Source: Owenia fusiformis (taxonomy: Eukaryota; Annelida; Polychaeta; Sabellida; Oweniidae). Taken from it: 60,000 nt of DNA. The stretch is taken from contig CAIIXF020000003.1 in the NCBI GenBank assembly GCA_903813345.2, positions 34,523,000-34,582,999 on the forward strand, written 5' to 3'. This document shows, piece after piece, positions 1-21,318 of this stretch. The first letter of the stretch is position 1. Each line of letters begins with the position of its first letter. The notes under the pieces were generated by a model. That model was not told the origin of the DNA. It did no database searches and saw only the letters and a program-made list of their open reading frames with translations. The position numbers were made by a program, and so were the translations under genes.

Positions 1-3000
1 GAAAAAGGTAGCAATTCCAGTTGTAATTCTTAGCTATTTCTTCAGGGGAACCCGTGTAAAAGCCATAAAACATTTTAGCTATTACAGGAATCAGCACAGC
101 AAAGTTGTCGCCATTTGTTTCAATGAAATCATGACGTGTGATGGATGTCGGATCTATGTGATGTTCCCTAAATGGACGGATCAATGCCTGCGAAACGGAG
201 AAAATTTATGACAAAATAAGGATCAATGTTCAATTTAATATTTTTTAGAACATACAGTATATTTTTCATGGATATTAAGTTATTTACTACAATTGGTTCA
301 CTACAATTAGTTTAAAATCATACTCATATTACAATGTAGAAGTATGCATTACAAAGACACTATAATCAAATATTCACATCATTATAACTAAAATATAAGT
401 GATGCACATCATCAATTTCTTGTGTAAAGCACTTTCTCATCTAAAACATCTGGAATGAAGCATTACCTTTCCAATGATTGGTAATTCAACTGAGCCCCAA
501 GAGTCTGCGGCCCAATGAACCACTCCACTGAAGAAGTCTGCAGTGACGATACCAAGAACTGAAAAGATTAAAAGGGTGAATTGCTGTGAATATAAAAGAA
601 GATGACAATCACACAGACTCAAAATCAATGTCATGAATTACATTTAATTATATTTGATTCTTATTCTCATCATTATTCCTTTATACATGTATATCAATGT
701 ATGCTGTACTTACGGGCAGCTGGGAGAATAATGTACCAGTTGTCAATGTTGAAATGCTTCACTATGAAGTACAGATTCCCAACCATTAAAGCTATAGAGA
801 TCACTACACAAATTGTCTCCTGGGCTCTCTTGCCTGCAACAAATTAAATAACTTAATTTTTCCTTTTATTCAGTCTTTTTTATTGCTCCACAATAACAAT
901 GTTAAGGGCCTTGAAATAACAAGCCTCGTACATGCTCATACCGGCCATGAAAACAACAATTACAAGCATCGTATGAGCTAGTACGGGCCTCGAAAATGAG
1001 CCCCGTATGAGCTCCTTTTTGCCCATAATGACTCGTAATTCTCGTGGCTTGTACGGGGCCCAATGTAATTTGCATGTGTTAGGTACAACATAAGGAAACT
1101 GAATTTGGGTTATACCATATCTCAGGTAAATTGACCTGCGCGTTATACTGTATACTATATTTGCAGTTTGTTTAGGTTTAACTATGAAATTCACTGTTTA
1201 CTGTCAAGGATATTGTTACAGACATGCACATATATAAATATCTAGAAACTAGATCAGATCTTTCTGAAACAATGGAAACATCAGTTTGCTCAAATTTCAT
1301 CACCCTCGTGCTGTACTTTACCCCAGGCATTCAACCACTTAATTTGGTACAACTACTATAATGTAGTGAATGAATTGGAATGAAGATTTCATGAGGCTCA
1401 TATTAATCTGGTGCCAGGACTGTAGTCCTGAGAATGTCCCAATCTTTTGCAGTGTACGAATACAAAATGGGAAAATAATTCCCTTATTTACATACATCCA
1501 AGAGTACGGATTTACCAAGAAACATTAAGGAATTTATTGAGGTAGGTATTTTAAGTGTAAGAGGCATGGATTATTCGCCCATGTTGTAATCATACAGACA
1601 AACGATTCTTAGGACTGGAGTTCTGGCACAAGATAAGCTCATGATAGTGATACACATGAGACCATATCCAAAAGACTATTATATATGATCTATCTAACAA
1701 TGAACATATAATAGATGTATGTCATATATACGTACATGGACATGAACTTATACATGAGGACAAAGTTCAATGTACATATAATTATACAACTGATCATATT
1801 TATTTACACTTATACAATATACATGTATATTACTTCATATTAGGGACAGTTTCAAAATACATACGTTGTCTAAATACTAACAGACTCTGTAAAAAACTAG
1901 ATGAATACTGTACGCCCGGTATTATTCGCGTGCGATTAACTTTCTCGCTTTTCGCGATGGTGTTAAAATCGCGAAAAATTATCGTCACGATTGCCAATTA
2001 AATCCCCGGGAATTTGTTATTACCTGGGGCTCTGATGCATTTCGTTTTGTGTAAACGTTTCGTCTAGTGTTATTGGGCGATAATTGGATATCCACGATCT
2101 TCAGGACTTCAGTAATGTCCATTTTACGTTGGCTGATTCGGCCCAGTACCACCAGTAGGCCCAATAATGATATCGATGACATCATTGCAAATGAAGTGCA
2201 AATTGCAAAAGATAACATGAAGTCCAATTCCAGAGTTACCAGTCTATTGAAAACTTTCAAAGATGTTCCTAGAAAAAAAAATGACTAGTAATTTAGCTTG
2301 AGAATTCCGAGAATAATGAATTTCAAACTTGTGAAATTCGCGAAATTTAATAGCCGCGAAACCGTTTTTTTTTCGCAAAATTCGCGAAATTAAAGCTCGC
2401 GAATAATACCGGGCATACAGTAGTTTAAGAGAGGGGAAAATGTTTTAGTTTTGTATGATGTTAGTTTCTGGGTGAAATTAAGCAAACGGATAAAAACTTA
2501 TTATGGATAGGATATATTACAGTATATGCAAAACAGTTGACAGTGATTTCTATGTATGTACCTGGAATATCCATATCTGACCAATCATGATTAAAATATT
2601 ATAATACATTTTCTTTTTTATTGAGCTTTGTTTCTAAGACCTAACCATGGCTTAGAAGTTGAAATCACAAGGATAAAATACATATTTCTGATTGTTCTTT
2701 GTGACAAGGCATTTAAACATGCAAAATGTCACCACCTGCAATTTTTAGACACAAAACTCCAACCTCAAAACACCACTAATTTATCCACAAAAAAAGTTGG
2801 GAGATTATTAACATTTATGACGTTACTTCTTCTGGTGGGGACATAATGTTCAATTTGAATTCACATTTTCAAGGACCAACAATTTTGAAACAAAACAAAC
2901 ATTTTCAAAGTTTTGATTTTTGAAATATGTTTGTATTTTTCCTATAATTTCGAATTCAGGCAATATATCCATCACCTTTTCAACAATTTTTTTTGAGATG

Positions 3001-5583
3001 TAACTTTTACTGAAAAGAATGTTGACAAAGTCTGGCAAGATAGTGCAAGATACAGGTTAACCTTTATTACTTTTTAATTTTTGTGTATTTTAGGATCCAA
3101 ATTAGTCATAAAACAAAATTAAGCTATTCTCAGCTTCTCTTATCATGTACGTACTTTGCATTAAGGGCCTATCAAAAATATAATATTTGTTACCTAAATC
3201 TACAAGTATGTCACCATATACCTGTACACAAGGTCAAGGTCATCATAATTTATTTTAAATTAAGTTATGCATTGATTAGAAGTAGTGGTAAAAGTTCAAA
3301 AGTACAATGTTCACTGTATATCAAGTGAAATGGTCAAGTATTTGTTTGTTATAGTGATATCACTTCAGCTATTGAATGAACTTGAACAGCTGTTTTTTTT
3401 TCAATAACATATGTAAAATTGTATATACATTGTAATACAATTATGTATTTTTACCTTGTAAATGATATTAGGTTAATGATATTAGAATACTTATAAGAAT
3501 AGATTGGTGTGATTCGCAAGGGCAAAAGAATTTTTAAAATTGAATCATGAAACAATTTGAAGTTCAACTCAATTTTTTTGTCTTTAAACCTGCACACCAC
3601 TTTAAAACACAATCTTGGGTTGTTCCTAGTTCTACTGTAAGACTTTGAGCTATTATAAAAGAAAAAACAAACTGGTGAACAAATGTGGCGAATATTGTAT
3701 ACAAATATTACCCACGATGATTGTGTTCCTTGATGGCTCAGATTGTTGCCAACAATTTGATTTTTGGAAACCCTTACGGAAAATAAAAGCTGTGACAGCG
3801 CTGTCGCAGCAGTAAATAGTGACTGGCAAGGTTTAACAGTGTGACTGGTACGATGTAACAGTTATTTTTTAATTTTGATTTCTATTACTAGCCTAGAACC
3901 TACTTTTTCCATGCCAAATTTGAAATTTATATCTTGAAACGTTTTAAAGATATGTAAATTTATAGGCTATAGGTTATTAAAATTTATGTGTATGAAGGAT
4001 GCATAATCAATGCCATATATGGCAATGCTGTGACAGCGCTGTCGCAGCCTTATTTGCATGGTACATTCCGGTGGGCTGTCACAGCGCTTTGAGAGCTGAA
4101 CTTACGGCCAGTTACTAATGTCAGACAATAACGACATTTCGTCCAGTTTTCAAATAACGCCATTTTTCCTTGAGCAGTTTATTTTAATTTTGACGAAATC
4201 CTGACGAAATCATGCAATATCTCATCAAGGAGCTTTTTTCAAATGGTTCACGGTGTTCCAGATGAAATTACCTCTAGAGACTCGAGTAAGGTGCATTAAT
4301 GCGGCTCTGGGGCTTTATTTATATATCTGAGATTTTTCACAACCCCTAGTGACCATAGTTAAACTCCTATAGTCAAAAAGTCACTGGAGGCGGGCTTCCA
4401 CGTCTAGATCAGCGTAAGACCATACATGTACATACAGTTGGGGACAAAAATAAATGACAGGTCGATTTTCGATCACCATTTCCTAATTATGGTGGTCTGA
4501 AAGCCCATAATTTCCAATATTGTCTAGATATATATCCCTTAAAATGTGTATATTTTACATTTTGTATAATCTCATCCACTGATGTATGGCTATTGGCCTC
4601 TTGTAAATTCTCTTATTTTTAACATGGGAAATCCTCACTTCAGCAAATCCACCTGTCATTTATTTATGTCCCCAACTGTATACATGTACAATATGGGCTT
4701 AGAATAGGGCCATAAGTCAAAGTTGAAATACGGTAGAGTTGCTACACAATCGATTCATTGACTGATTGCTGTTAGCGAGGAAGACCATAATGAACTGTAA
4801 CTGGAGATGGTTTGAACTTATCCCGTTCCCGGACTATAGTCCTGCACTGATCGCATTCATTTGCCTGTACGATTACAACTTGGGAGAATTATCTACGCCC
4901 CTTACACTTAAGATACCTACCTCAATGCATTATAGAACTCAAGATGTAACTTCTAATATATTGGAACCGCCGATTGTCTGGGTATATCGGTAGAACGAGA
5001 ACATTTTCTCTTTTTCATCGAGAGAGATTCCATCACTTTTCAAAATGGCGGTTGGATTTAAACGGGGAATCCCCCGTTTGGCTGTCCCGGATGTAGCCCG
5101 GAAGTACCAATATGGAGGAATTTGACGGTTGAAAAAGGTTAAATGTTACACGCAAATATTGCGATCAAAAACGAAAATGTCTTCGTTCTGCCGATTAACC
5201 CAGACAATTGTGGATTCAACTACACGAAAAGAATGCTAAATTACCAAGGAATCTATTGAAGTAGGTATCTGAAGTGTAAGATCAGTAAAAAATTCTCCCA
5301 TGTTGTAATCGTACAGGCAAATGTATGGGCTCCGTACAGGACCATAGTCCGGGAACGGGATAATTTTGAACCAGTGTGAGTGAACCACTTCCTGGATTTG
5401 GAATTTTTTTCTTGAAAATGTTATCCACTCACCTGCAGTGTACTGATTTGCCAATTCCTTAGCTCCAGCGTGCTGAGGTCCCCATCGAGCTGTCCCATCT
5501 TTTGTCTCACCTACCCCGTTCTGGTTGGGGTCTTCTTCCGTCATAGAAGGAGGTTCAAAGCGGTCTTCTGTCAACATGACCAT
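1..5583 (-). CDS. PEDS1: Plasmanylethanolamine desaturase (TMEM189/Kua family), 5' part, 4 exons
   Basis: The enzyme puts the vinyl-ether double bond into plasmalogens. It is an ER membrane protein of the histidine-motif desaturase type. Exons run from high to low coordinates: 5433-5583, 714-833, 467-558, and 1-187 (continues past the window edge). All junctions are GT-AG and in phase, giving 183 codons here. Exon 1 carries the family signature RWGPQHAGAKELANQY, and exon 2 starts with GKRAQE and a hydrophobic membrane segment. Exon 3 reads ADFFSGVVHWAADSWGSVEL. Exon 4 reads RPFREHHIDP, TRHDFIETNGDN and then a second hydrophobic stretch. The histidines of HW, REHH and TRHD fit the metal-binding motif of the family. 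The ATG at 5583 is the most upstream in-frame one; 5577 and 5544 are alternatives. The catalytic C-terminal half is not in the window. It is head-to-head with BBS4. Confidence 0.93.
834..1907. other. PEDS1 intron 1, distal part, no gene seen
   Basis: This is AT-rich intron DNA. A GC-richer patch at about 900-1070 repeats variants of a CTCGTAC/GTACGGG motif on both strands and may be an old repeat. Open frames here are short and show no protein family. Confidence 0.4.
1908..2420. mobile_element. MITE, 513 bp, TA target duplication, CCCGGTATTATTCGCG ends
   Basis: The left end is CTGTACGCCCGGTATTATTC and the right end is its reverse complement with one mismatch. TA flanks both sides (1906-1907, 2421-2422), as in Tc1/mariner-type elements. 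The interior is full of TCGCGAAA/TTTCGCGA motifs. No transposase is encoded. A second, decayed copy lies at 44441-44806. Confidence 0.8.
2421..3788. other. PEDS1 intron 1, no gene seen
   Basis: AT-rich intron sequence. It holds one TGGTGGGGACA end motif (2833-2843) of the repeat family described at 18101-19043. I see no coding potential. Confidence 0.4.
3789..4097. repeat. Repeated 22-bp palindromic site, two copies plus a half copy
   Basis: A near-perfect palindrome with core GACAGCGCTGTC occurs identically at 3789-3810 and 4027-4048. A related site, GCTGTCACAGCGCT, lies at 4075-4088. The spacing and inverted half copy could mark the ends of a small foldback element. A protein-binding role is only a possibility. 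Confidence 0.6.
4435..4678. mobile_element. Mariner-type MITE, 244 bp, TA target duplication
   Basis: The ends are CAGTTGGGGACAAAAATAAA and its reverse complement, about 26 bp in all with one or two mismatches. TA lies on both sides (4433-4434, 4679-4680). It has no coding capacity. The end structure and TA duplication are those of non-autonomous Tc1/mariner elements. Confidence 0.85.
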
Positions 5584-5902
5584 TTTCACGATTTTGTAAT
5601 GATCTCCAAGCTATACGGACTGAATGTGTAAATGTCAAGCAATAAAAAATTTTGGGCAAGTCATGAGCAGGGGTTTATATTTTGGCGACGCACTTATTGT
5701 GATGAATATATATTACTTACCACAATAGTATTCTACAAAAATCTACTTTGTAATCATTTATAGTTCTACTACAATTGATGATATACAAGATTTATATAGA
5801 TAATACGCTCATATAACGAAATTGAATATGGCGATGTTTTGAATGACGTCAGAAAATTAGGTGCTTGCCCCTGGTCTGAAATATTTACAAGATTTAAAAA
5901 TT
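5584..5902. promoter_or_regulatory. Divergent promoter between PEDS1 and BBS4
   Basis: Only 319 bp separate the two start codons, which face away from each other. A perfect CRE palindrome TGACGTCA lies at 5844-5851, 52 bp before the BBS4 ATG. I looked for an RFX X-box, expected for a cilium gene, and found no convincing match. No TATA box stands out. The promoter role is inferred from the arrangement. Confidence 0.6.
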
Positions 5903-14320
<8,418 letters not shown>

Positions 14321-14364
14321 GTTGTGTGTGATGGATAATATTACAATGTACATATGACATGTAT

Positions 14365-14720
14365 TGTTTTGCTAGTGACGTCAACTGAGAAATGTAGGGA
14401 CATTTACTGGTAGTGACATCAACTGAGAAATGTAGTTGTGACATAGCTGTATTGCTTTGGTGTTCCCTTAGGAAAAAAGTTATGTGTATTACCCATAGTG
14501 TTATCCATAATAATGGTAATTCATTAGGTCATTTATGGTTTATATATCCATAACCCATAGTGTTACCCATAGTGTTACCCATAAGCGATAGTTATGGTTA
14601 AAACCTACATGTTATAACAATGATATACTCATAATTTAACATAGGTAAAGGTTATGGGCTAAACATGGTTAGTGACTATGTGTGAATTATGTGTTACCCA
14701 TAAATTATGGGTGATCAAGA
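14365..14720. repeat. Short tandem duplication and TTACCCATA repeats after BBS4
   Basis: A 38-bp unit (GTGACRTCAACTGAGAAATG) is duplicated at 14373-14435. From 14470 to 14715 many copies of TTACCCATAGTG occur on both strands, ending in the palindrome ACCCATAAATTATGGGT. This is likely BBS4 3' UTR or just beyond. I could not place a convincing poly(A) signal near the stop codon. Confidence 0.6.
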
Positions 14721-14739
14721 TTTTCAGCTTTGTTTATAT

Positions 14740-15012
14740 TTTCTTTCAAAGGGTGGCGACACTGTTCTTTAATAGAATTCTCAACAATATGAGAAATATG
14801 TTCATATCATTTCATACCAATTTTAAAAAATGGCCAAAAACTCAAAAAGTAGTGGAGCGATTTTGTTCATATTTGGTATGTGAATACTATAAGCATGGCA
14901 CACTGTCTAATGACACTATTGGTAGAAGGTGGCTAGTTTGAGAAATGGCTGCCATTTTTGCTATATACTTTTTTGTAAATATGATGGGATTTGCTACGCT
15001 TTGGCGTTGCTG
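14740..15012 (+). repeat. Satellite-bearing repeat, single-unit copy
   Basis: It contains AGTAGTGGAGCGATTTTGTT and TATGGGCACACTG-like sequence, followed by the end motif GATGGGATTTGCTACGCTTT. These match the unit and the right end of the element at 58833-59803. The short open frame here is made by the repeat. Confidence 0.65.
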
Positions 15013-15221
15013 TTGTCAAGTTATCATGGGGACTTCAATTGAAATAAAACATATTGTTTTTTAAATAGAAACCACTGTATTTATGGCCAGAAAGTACTCA
15101 TGGTGAAAGATATGACTATCTAAAATCACTTGCCATACTGCACATGACCCTTTGACGGTTTTGCTATTGAGGTTCCTCACCTATAAGTATATCACATTCT
15201 CTCGGAGATAAGAATATGCAT

Positions 15222-15415
15222 ACATTCTCATACTCATAAGATCTTTATGTTTCACCTGAAACATGCTTTGATACTAAGAGGCATATTCTGTGAGAAGAGT
15301 TATAACTGTCAATAATGATTGTAATAGGTACTGTATTAAACAGCAGATATTAGTACAGGCACAGTTCCACAAGTGTTGAATATGAGCTGGGATGAAAGAT
15401 CAATTATGGGCTCTT
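15222..15415. repeat. Interspersed repeat, copy 2 of 3
   Basis: A shortened relative of 7645-8009, with TTTCACCTGAAACATGCTTT and GAGCTGGGATGAAAGATC. It ends where the LINE 3' end begins. Confidence 0.65.
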
Positions 15416-15419
15416 TTTT

Positions 15420-16319
15420 CATTAAGATAAATTTATTTTATTACAAAATGTTACATTATACATCCCTTCAATCGCCCAATGGCATTATAGAAGGGTACAG
15501 TCAGATTATACAAATACAATATGAATAAGGTCAATGGGTTAATACTGCACTTGAGGTTGACCATGTGGTGGACATATCTCTGTGGAAAAAATTATTTAAC
15601 ATACTGTTAAGGAGGGGAAAGAGCTCATAGGTTTGTTTCAATGAAATCAGCAATTAAGGTTTGGAGTTTTGAATTTAAATCAAGGGAAAATTTTTCAGAA
15701 CCATGTTTCATTAAAGCAGATCATTCTGAGTTGAGTGTTTGTCTGAAGAACCCGCGAAATTTGAGGTGATCAAAGTTTGGCAAAGGTGCTCAAACTTTGG
15801 CCAAAGGTGTTTAAAAGTTGGCCAAAGGTGTTCAAAATTTGGACAAAAGTGTTCAGATTTGGACTTAGGTGTCCAACATTTGTAAGTCACTCATATTCGG
15901 TGGTCCCAAGTTGACAGCCCTGCAGTTGTATCCATAATATCAGTTTTTAATTTGGTATTACTTTCTTAGATGAGAGGACATTGAAAGAAAAAGTATTTTT
16001 CAGTCTGAGGAGCTCCACAATTACAATTTGGATTATCAATATATGTGAAATTATGTGCATAAAGTTGGGCTTTGAAAAGAAGATCGGCTCTAAATCTGTT
16101 AATTAGAATTTCATGAAATCTTTTCAGATTGAGTTTAGAAGTGCTAATAAAACTTTCTTGATTTTTAAACAAGATCTTTTGGTGTTTTTTAAAGGATTGA
16201 AAAGTTTTCACAGGTCTTTTACACTTTATAATAGATGTATTTGACTTTTTAAATTGATGATTTAGAAAAAGATCAGTAAGTAACTTGACTATTTGTACAT
16301 GTGGCTTGCAACGCTTCAT
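15420..16319 (-). pseudogene. LINE, C-terminal coding end and 3' UTR
   Basis: On the minus strand, an open frame at 15966-16319 reads INRFRADLLFKAQLYAHNF and then CNCGAPQTEKYFFFQCPL, the CCHC-like tail seen after the reverse transcriptase of many non-LTR elements. Reading on, 15720 to about 15630 resumes with SLDLNSKLQTLIADFIETN and a stop. A 3' UTR with AATAAA follows near 15420. The reading frame is broken by an insert (15726-15925) and the polymerase domain is absent. It may or may not be the same family as the fragment at 21953-22919. Confidence 0.75.
15726..15925. mobile_element. Insert with CAGGSCTGTCAACT end and 20-23-bp tandem units
   Basis: A GGTCCCAAGTTGACAGCCCTG end at about 15903-15923 matches the end of the element at 29606-29918. 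Inside, CCAAAGGTGTTCAAAATTTGG-like units repeat about five times at 15770-15870. It splits the LINE tail. Confidence 0.55.
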
Positions 16320-16394
16320 CTCTATATATCTTATTCTGCTTTCTATATATCATATGGAAGTTCTGCATCTTGGACTTATAGACATATTTTTAAT

Positions 16395-16695
16395 GCCACA
16401 TTACCAACACCTAACTTGCACATTACCCATACATAGCCGCAACATGCCTTCACTGTAAGCTCCATATTACTACACCATTACATACACATTACCAGCCCAT
16501 TCCTATACCATTACCAGTCCAATACCATCTCATTACATACACATTACCAGCCCATTCCTACACCATTACCAGTCCATTACCATCTCATTACATACACATT
16601 ACCAGCTCATTACTACACCATTATCTACATATTACCAGCCCATTACATACACATTACCAGCATATTACTACACCATTACCTACACATTACCAGCC
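16395..16695. repeat. Minisatellite, ACATTACCAGCCCATTAC units
   Basis: Imperfect units built on CATTACATACACATTACCAG and CCCATTACTACAC repeat about eight times with variable length. This is the same family as the array at 20020-20215. Confidence 0.85.
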
Positions 16696-16699
16696 CTTT

Positions 16700-17689
16700 A
16701 CACAGGCAGATATGCCAAGCTAAATTAGCACTCATGGTATGAAAATTGGCAAAAAATTGCTAAGGAGAACCCCTGATAAGGAGAGCTTTTTAGAAGGACA
16801 TTGCTTTTTTATTCTGGATGTGATCATCATGGAACTTTAACACTACATCAGAGATGATCTTAGATGTTAGGTGATCCTAGATATTCCCAAAAACAACTTG
16901 TGTGATATAAAAATTGCTTTTTTAAGAACATTTTTTGCAAGACAATGAACTCGTTTTTTAAGGCACAATGGCAGCTGGTTAAAAAATGGCAGCCATTTTA
17001 GAACCTCTTTTACAGTAATTTAGGTAATGCATATAAAACTGTAATAGTAATATGTTTTAAAGAAGCTCTATGCTATAGGACAACACAATCAAGACCCCTC
17101 TGGACTTTTTTGCATTTCACCACATATATACCCATCTACTTACCAAAGAAGAAGTTCCAAATCCCCCTCTATCAGCGTTAATTTTGCGATTGTGCTGGCC
17201 GATCTAATTATTTTCGAAGAAATGAATTCAATCTGAAGTTTGAATATACCGCGGAAGTCCTCCTGTTGTTTTATTGGTCGTTGAATTTATTTATCATAAA
17301 CCTGATTGGTGGCCTGGTTCAAGGCGCTTGTGGGCGCCTGTGTAATTCAATGGGGATTCCACTCGCTAGCTGAGGAATCGATTGTGTTTAATTCTCTGGC
17401 TTTGTATTGTCTTATTGGGGCTTTCCGACTTTAAAACAAACCTTACCTTAATGGATTTGTGTCTCGGGAACATTTTTGAAAATACAGGGAGGTCCAAAAA
17501 TGGGACACTCATATTTCAAAAATAAATATTGAATTTCTTGATGGAAAACATGTCATATTATATACCAGTGGATAGGGAATGCATCATTGACATGCTGTTG
17601 AGACAGTGAATTATACTTCTCAATAATTCTGTCCAGAAAGGACTAAGTAGATCTAAGGGGTTCATGGTAAACCAATTCTGTTAGTTCTC
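16700..17689. other. Intergenic, no gene seen
   Basis: The first part (about 16930-17060) resembles the unit sequence AATGGCAGCCATTTTAGAAC of the 45610-46090 repeat. About 17150-17420 is less AT-rich, with three CCAAT/ATTGG boxes and, on the minus strand, a consensus donor (GTAAGTAG) at about 17144-17151. I cannot link that donor to any coding sequence. Confidence 0.35.
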
Positions 17690-18075
17690 CAAATACATGG
17701 TAGTCGCAGATGTTGACATCGGATGATCCAATTATGTTGTTTTTGGACTTTCCTGATATGAAGTCATTTTCGAATCATTACACATTCCAACAAGATGGGG
17801 TTCCAAGCAATAGATCTCACAAGAGTGTTAACTGATTAAGGTAAAATGTGCCTAGATTCCTCCCCCTAAATCACTGCCTCGCCAAGATCACCCTATTTCC
17901 CAACATCTGCGACTACCATGTATGAGGAGGACTGAACGGACAGAGTTGGTATACCATAAATCCTTAAGATCTAGTAAGTCCCTTAAGGACAGAATTATTA
18001 AAGGAAATTCATTATCTCAACAGCATATCAATGATGCTATTGGCAAATTAAGGCCAGAATTGAGGGCTACAATTA
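17690..18075 (+). pseudogene. Mariner-type transposase remnant
   Basis: HYTFQQDGVPSNRSHKSVN at about 17777-17833 is the second-aspartate region of Tc1/mariner-type DDE/D transposases. In another frame, ITLFPNICDYHV (about 17887-17922) matches the SPDL.P.DY.VW region. The 17922-18070 frame (LKDRIIKGNSLSQQHINDAI) is a typical C-terminus. Stops and frameshifts make it dead, and the N-terminal DNA-binding half is not found. A 22-bp inverted repeat, TACATGGTAGTCGCAGATGT, lies at about 17692 and again, inverted, at about 17900, the latter over the DY.V codons. Confidence 0.75.
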
Positions 18076-18100
18076 CACAAGAACACAAATGTGTACAAAA

Positions 18101-19043
<943 letters not shown>

Positions 19044-19189
19044 TAAAAATGGTGGACATATTAAACATCTGTATACAAACTGTTGACAGAGATTATGATA
19101 AATTTGAACTTATGATATACCAGATTAAAGATGAGTTAATTCCCTATTCACTGGTATATAATATGACATGTTATCATCAAAAAAATCAT

Positions 19190-19435
19190 CATCCGATCAC
19201 AGGGCTTCAGAATGCAGAATATATTCTTTCTTTCTACCCCCTTCAATAAGCAGTGATCGTTTCCCGATTAAGAACTCGGAAATTTGATTGGCTGTCGCAA
19301 CACTGCAACAGAAATCATGTATTAGTAATTGCGCATAATTAGATCACGTGATTCAGTTAAATCGGGCGCTTCCAATTTGGTTATAGCAGGGGGAAGAAGG
19401 AGGTATGGATTCTGGACACCTGCTTAGGAGGATGC
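19190..19435. repeat. Dispersed repeat, inverted partner of 51890-52145
   Basis: It contains TTGATTGGCTGTCGCAACAC, TTGCGCATAATTAGATCACG and GGTATGGATTCTGGACACCT. All recur on the other strand at 51890-52145 with modest divergence. It is non-coding. Confidence 0.8.
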
Positions 19436-19739
19436 AAGAAAATCAAAAGCTATTTTCCAAATATGAGTGTCCTATTTTTTGAACCACCCTGTAGTTATTA
19501 TAATCAATTCTGAAAGAATATCACATAATTTTGTCTTCCTGACTTCAATCATGAAAGAAAATCAATTTTGTGTGTAAACTTTGGGCAGATGTTGTCATAA
19601 CCAGATGCCCAAATGTGTCAGGAACACATAGATACTCGAATGATGTTGATTGGACATCAGGGTGCAGAGGAATCGTTATTTTTCTGAGTGGCTTCACGAA
19701 AAAATAATCAGCATTATAAGCCACCTTAAGCATTGCTCT

Positions 19740-19935
19740 ATGTCTAATGACATTTTGGGTAGAAGGTGGCCATTTTGAAAAAGGGACGCTATTTTTTGTT
19801 TGTTATTTAACATTTTTACTGTAACTCAAAAAGTAGTAAAATGATCGCCTACTACCCAAAGTGTCATGAGACAGTGTGCAAGACTCATGAGTATTCACAT
19901 ATCAAATATGAACTTAATCGCTCCACTGCTTTAGT
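19740..19935 (-). repeat. Satellite unit copy of the AAGTAGTGGAGCGA family
   Basis: It contains ACTCAAAAAGTAGTAAAATG and, inverted, TATCAAATATGAACTTAATC with a GGTAGAAGGTGGCCATTTTG block. It is related to the array at 59160-59740 but rearranged. Confidence 0.55.
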
Positions 19936-20019
19936 ACTAATATTTGCTGAAATGATTACCCAATAAGCGCTAAAATGCCATGAGTACTATTTCAGTACTT
20001 GGAATATCTCTCTGTGTAC

Positions 20020-20215
20020 TACACCATTACATACACATTACCAGCCCATTACCACTCAATTACATACACATTACCAGCCCATTACCACTCCATTACATAC
20101 ACATTACCAGCCCATTACCACTCCATTACATACACATTACCAGCCTAATACTACCCCATTACATGCACATTACCAGCCCATACTTCCCCATTACATACAG
20201 ATTAACTTGCCCATG
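20020..20215 (+). repeat. 33-bp minisatellite
   Basis: Units of 33 bp (CATTACATACACATTACCAG plus CCCATTACCACTC) repeat about five times. Because 33 is divisible by three, a chance open frame of repeated HYIHITSPLPL results. Confidence 0.9.
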
Positions 20216-20224
20216 ACCTACATG

Positions 20225-20645
20225 TTTTTGAAGTATAGCTTTATTATACTCAAATGAAAGGCAATTTAGAGTAGATCTCAAATATTGTAGCGTTTTTCTG
20301 ATTTGGGCCTCAAAAATTTCAAAATGGCTGCCTAATGCTGCCTAACGCAATTATTTTCTGATCTCTTAAAAGTATGGCTATATTATACTCAAATTGAACG
20401 AATTTCAGATTACATCACAATTATGGCATTGTTTTTCTGATTTGTGCCTCTGAAAATTCAAAATGGCTGACTAGAGCTGAAATTCGCCATTAATTAGATT
20501 TGTTTTGAAAGTATGGTGACATGATACTACAATGATCTAAAATATTTATTGAAGGTAAGAGTAGATGGTAAATATTACATTGTGACTGTTCAGATTGATG
20601 ATTTATATAGTGTTCGTTGGGATTTGCTACTCCGTGGAGTTTGAA
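20225..20645 (-). repeat. Diverged inverted copy of the 53470-54205 repeat
   Basis: TATGGCTATATTATACTCAA, ATCACAATTATGGCATTGTT and GGGATTTGCTACTCCGTGGA are reverse complements of blocks in 53470-53720. It has accumulated more changes than the 41895 and 53470 copies. Confidence 0.65.
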
Positions 20646-21309
20646 CCTAGAAAATGAAGTTCCAGTTTTCAACAATCATCTAACTTTGGGGGCTGTGGAG
20701 AGGGGATTTACAACTACAAGATATACATTTTTAAGTGACTATTTAACCATAAAAGAGCACTTCTTTATCTAGAGAGCATAAATGTAATTTTAGACCACCT
20801 TTATACTTTTAAGAAAGTGAAATGTTAGAACCTGATTATCAAGTTATGCTGCCATAGCAACTGAAATGTAAGACATATTACATAAATAATGTGATAAATT
20901 ATTTTATCTTCTTCACTTCTTATCATGCTATGTGCTTCAGATAGTTTAAGAATCAAGAATATGGAGAAAATGATGAAAACTCACAAAATAATACATTTCT
21001 AAGGTAACAAATAGTGTTCTATCACTGTTGCTATAGCAATGGTTTGACTTTCACCATACAGATTAAGCATCATACTTAAACTAATTCCTGAAAATTTCAA
21101 TTCTATATCTTTATTAGTGTCTGAGATATAAAGGTGTCTTATAGTACCCCCAGTAGATGTTAATAGGGGGGTATGAAAAATGGTCTGTAGAGAGTTGCCC
21201 AAGGGTGCCGCTCTGGCATTCTGTGGTTTTGAGGTCCCAACCCTATATTCATGCTGAAAAGTAAAAAAAAATTTGTAAACCGTTGAAAACGATTAGCTTT
21301 GAACTTTCT
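20646..21309. other. Intergenic, no gene seen
   Basis: AT-rich sequence without recognised coding content. A block with AGCATAAATGTAATTTTAGA and CATAGCAACTGAAATG has a repeat-like feel, but I found no second copy here. Confidence 0.35.
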
Positions 21310-21318
21310 GTGAGAAAA

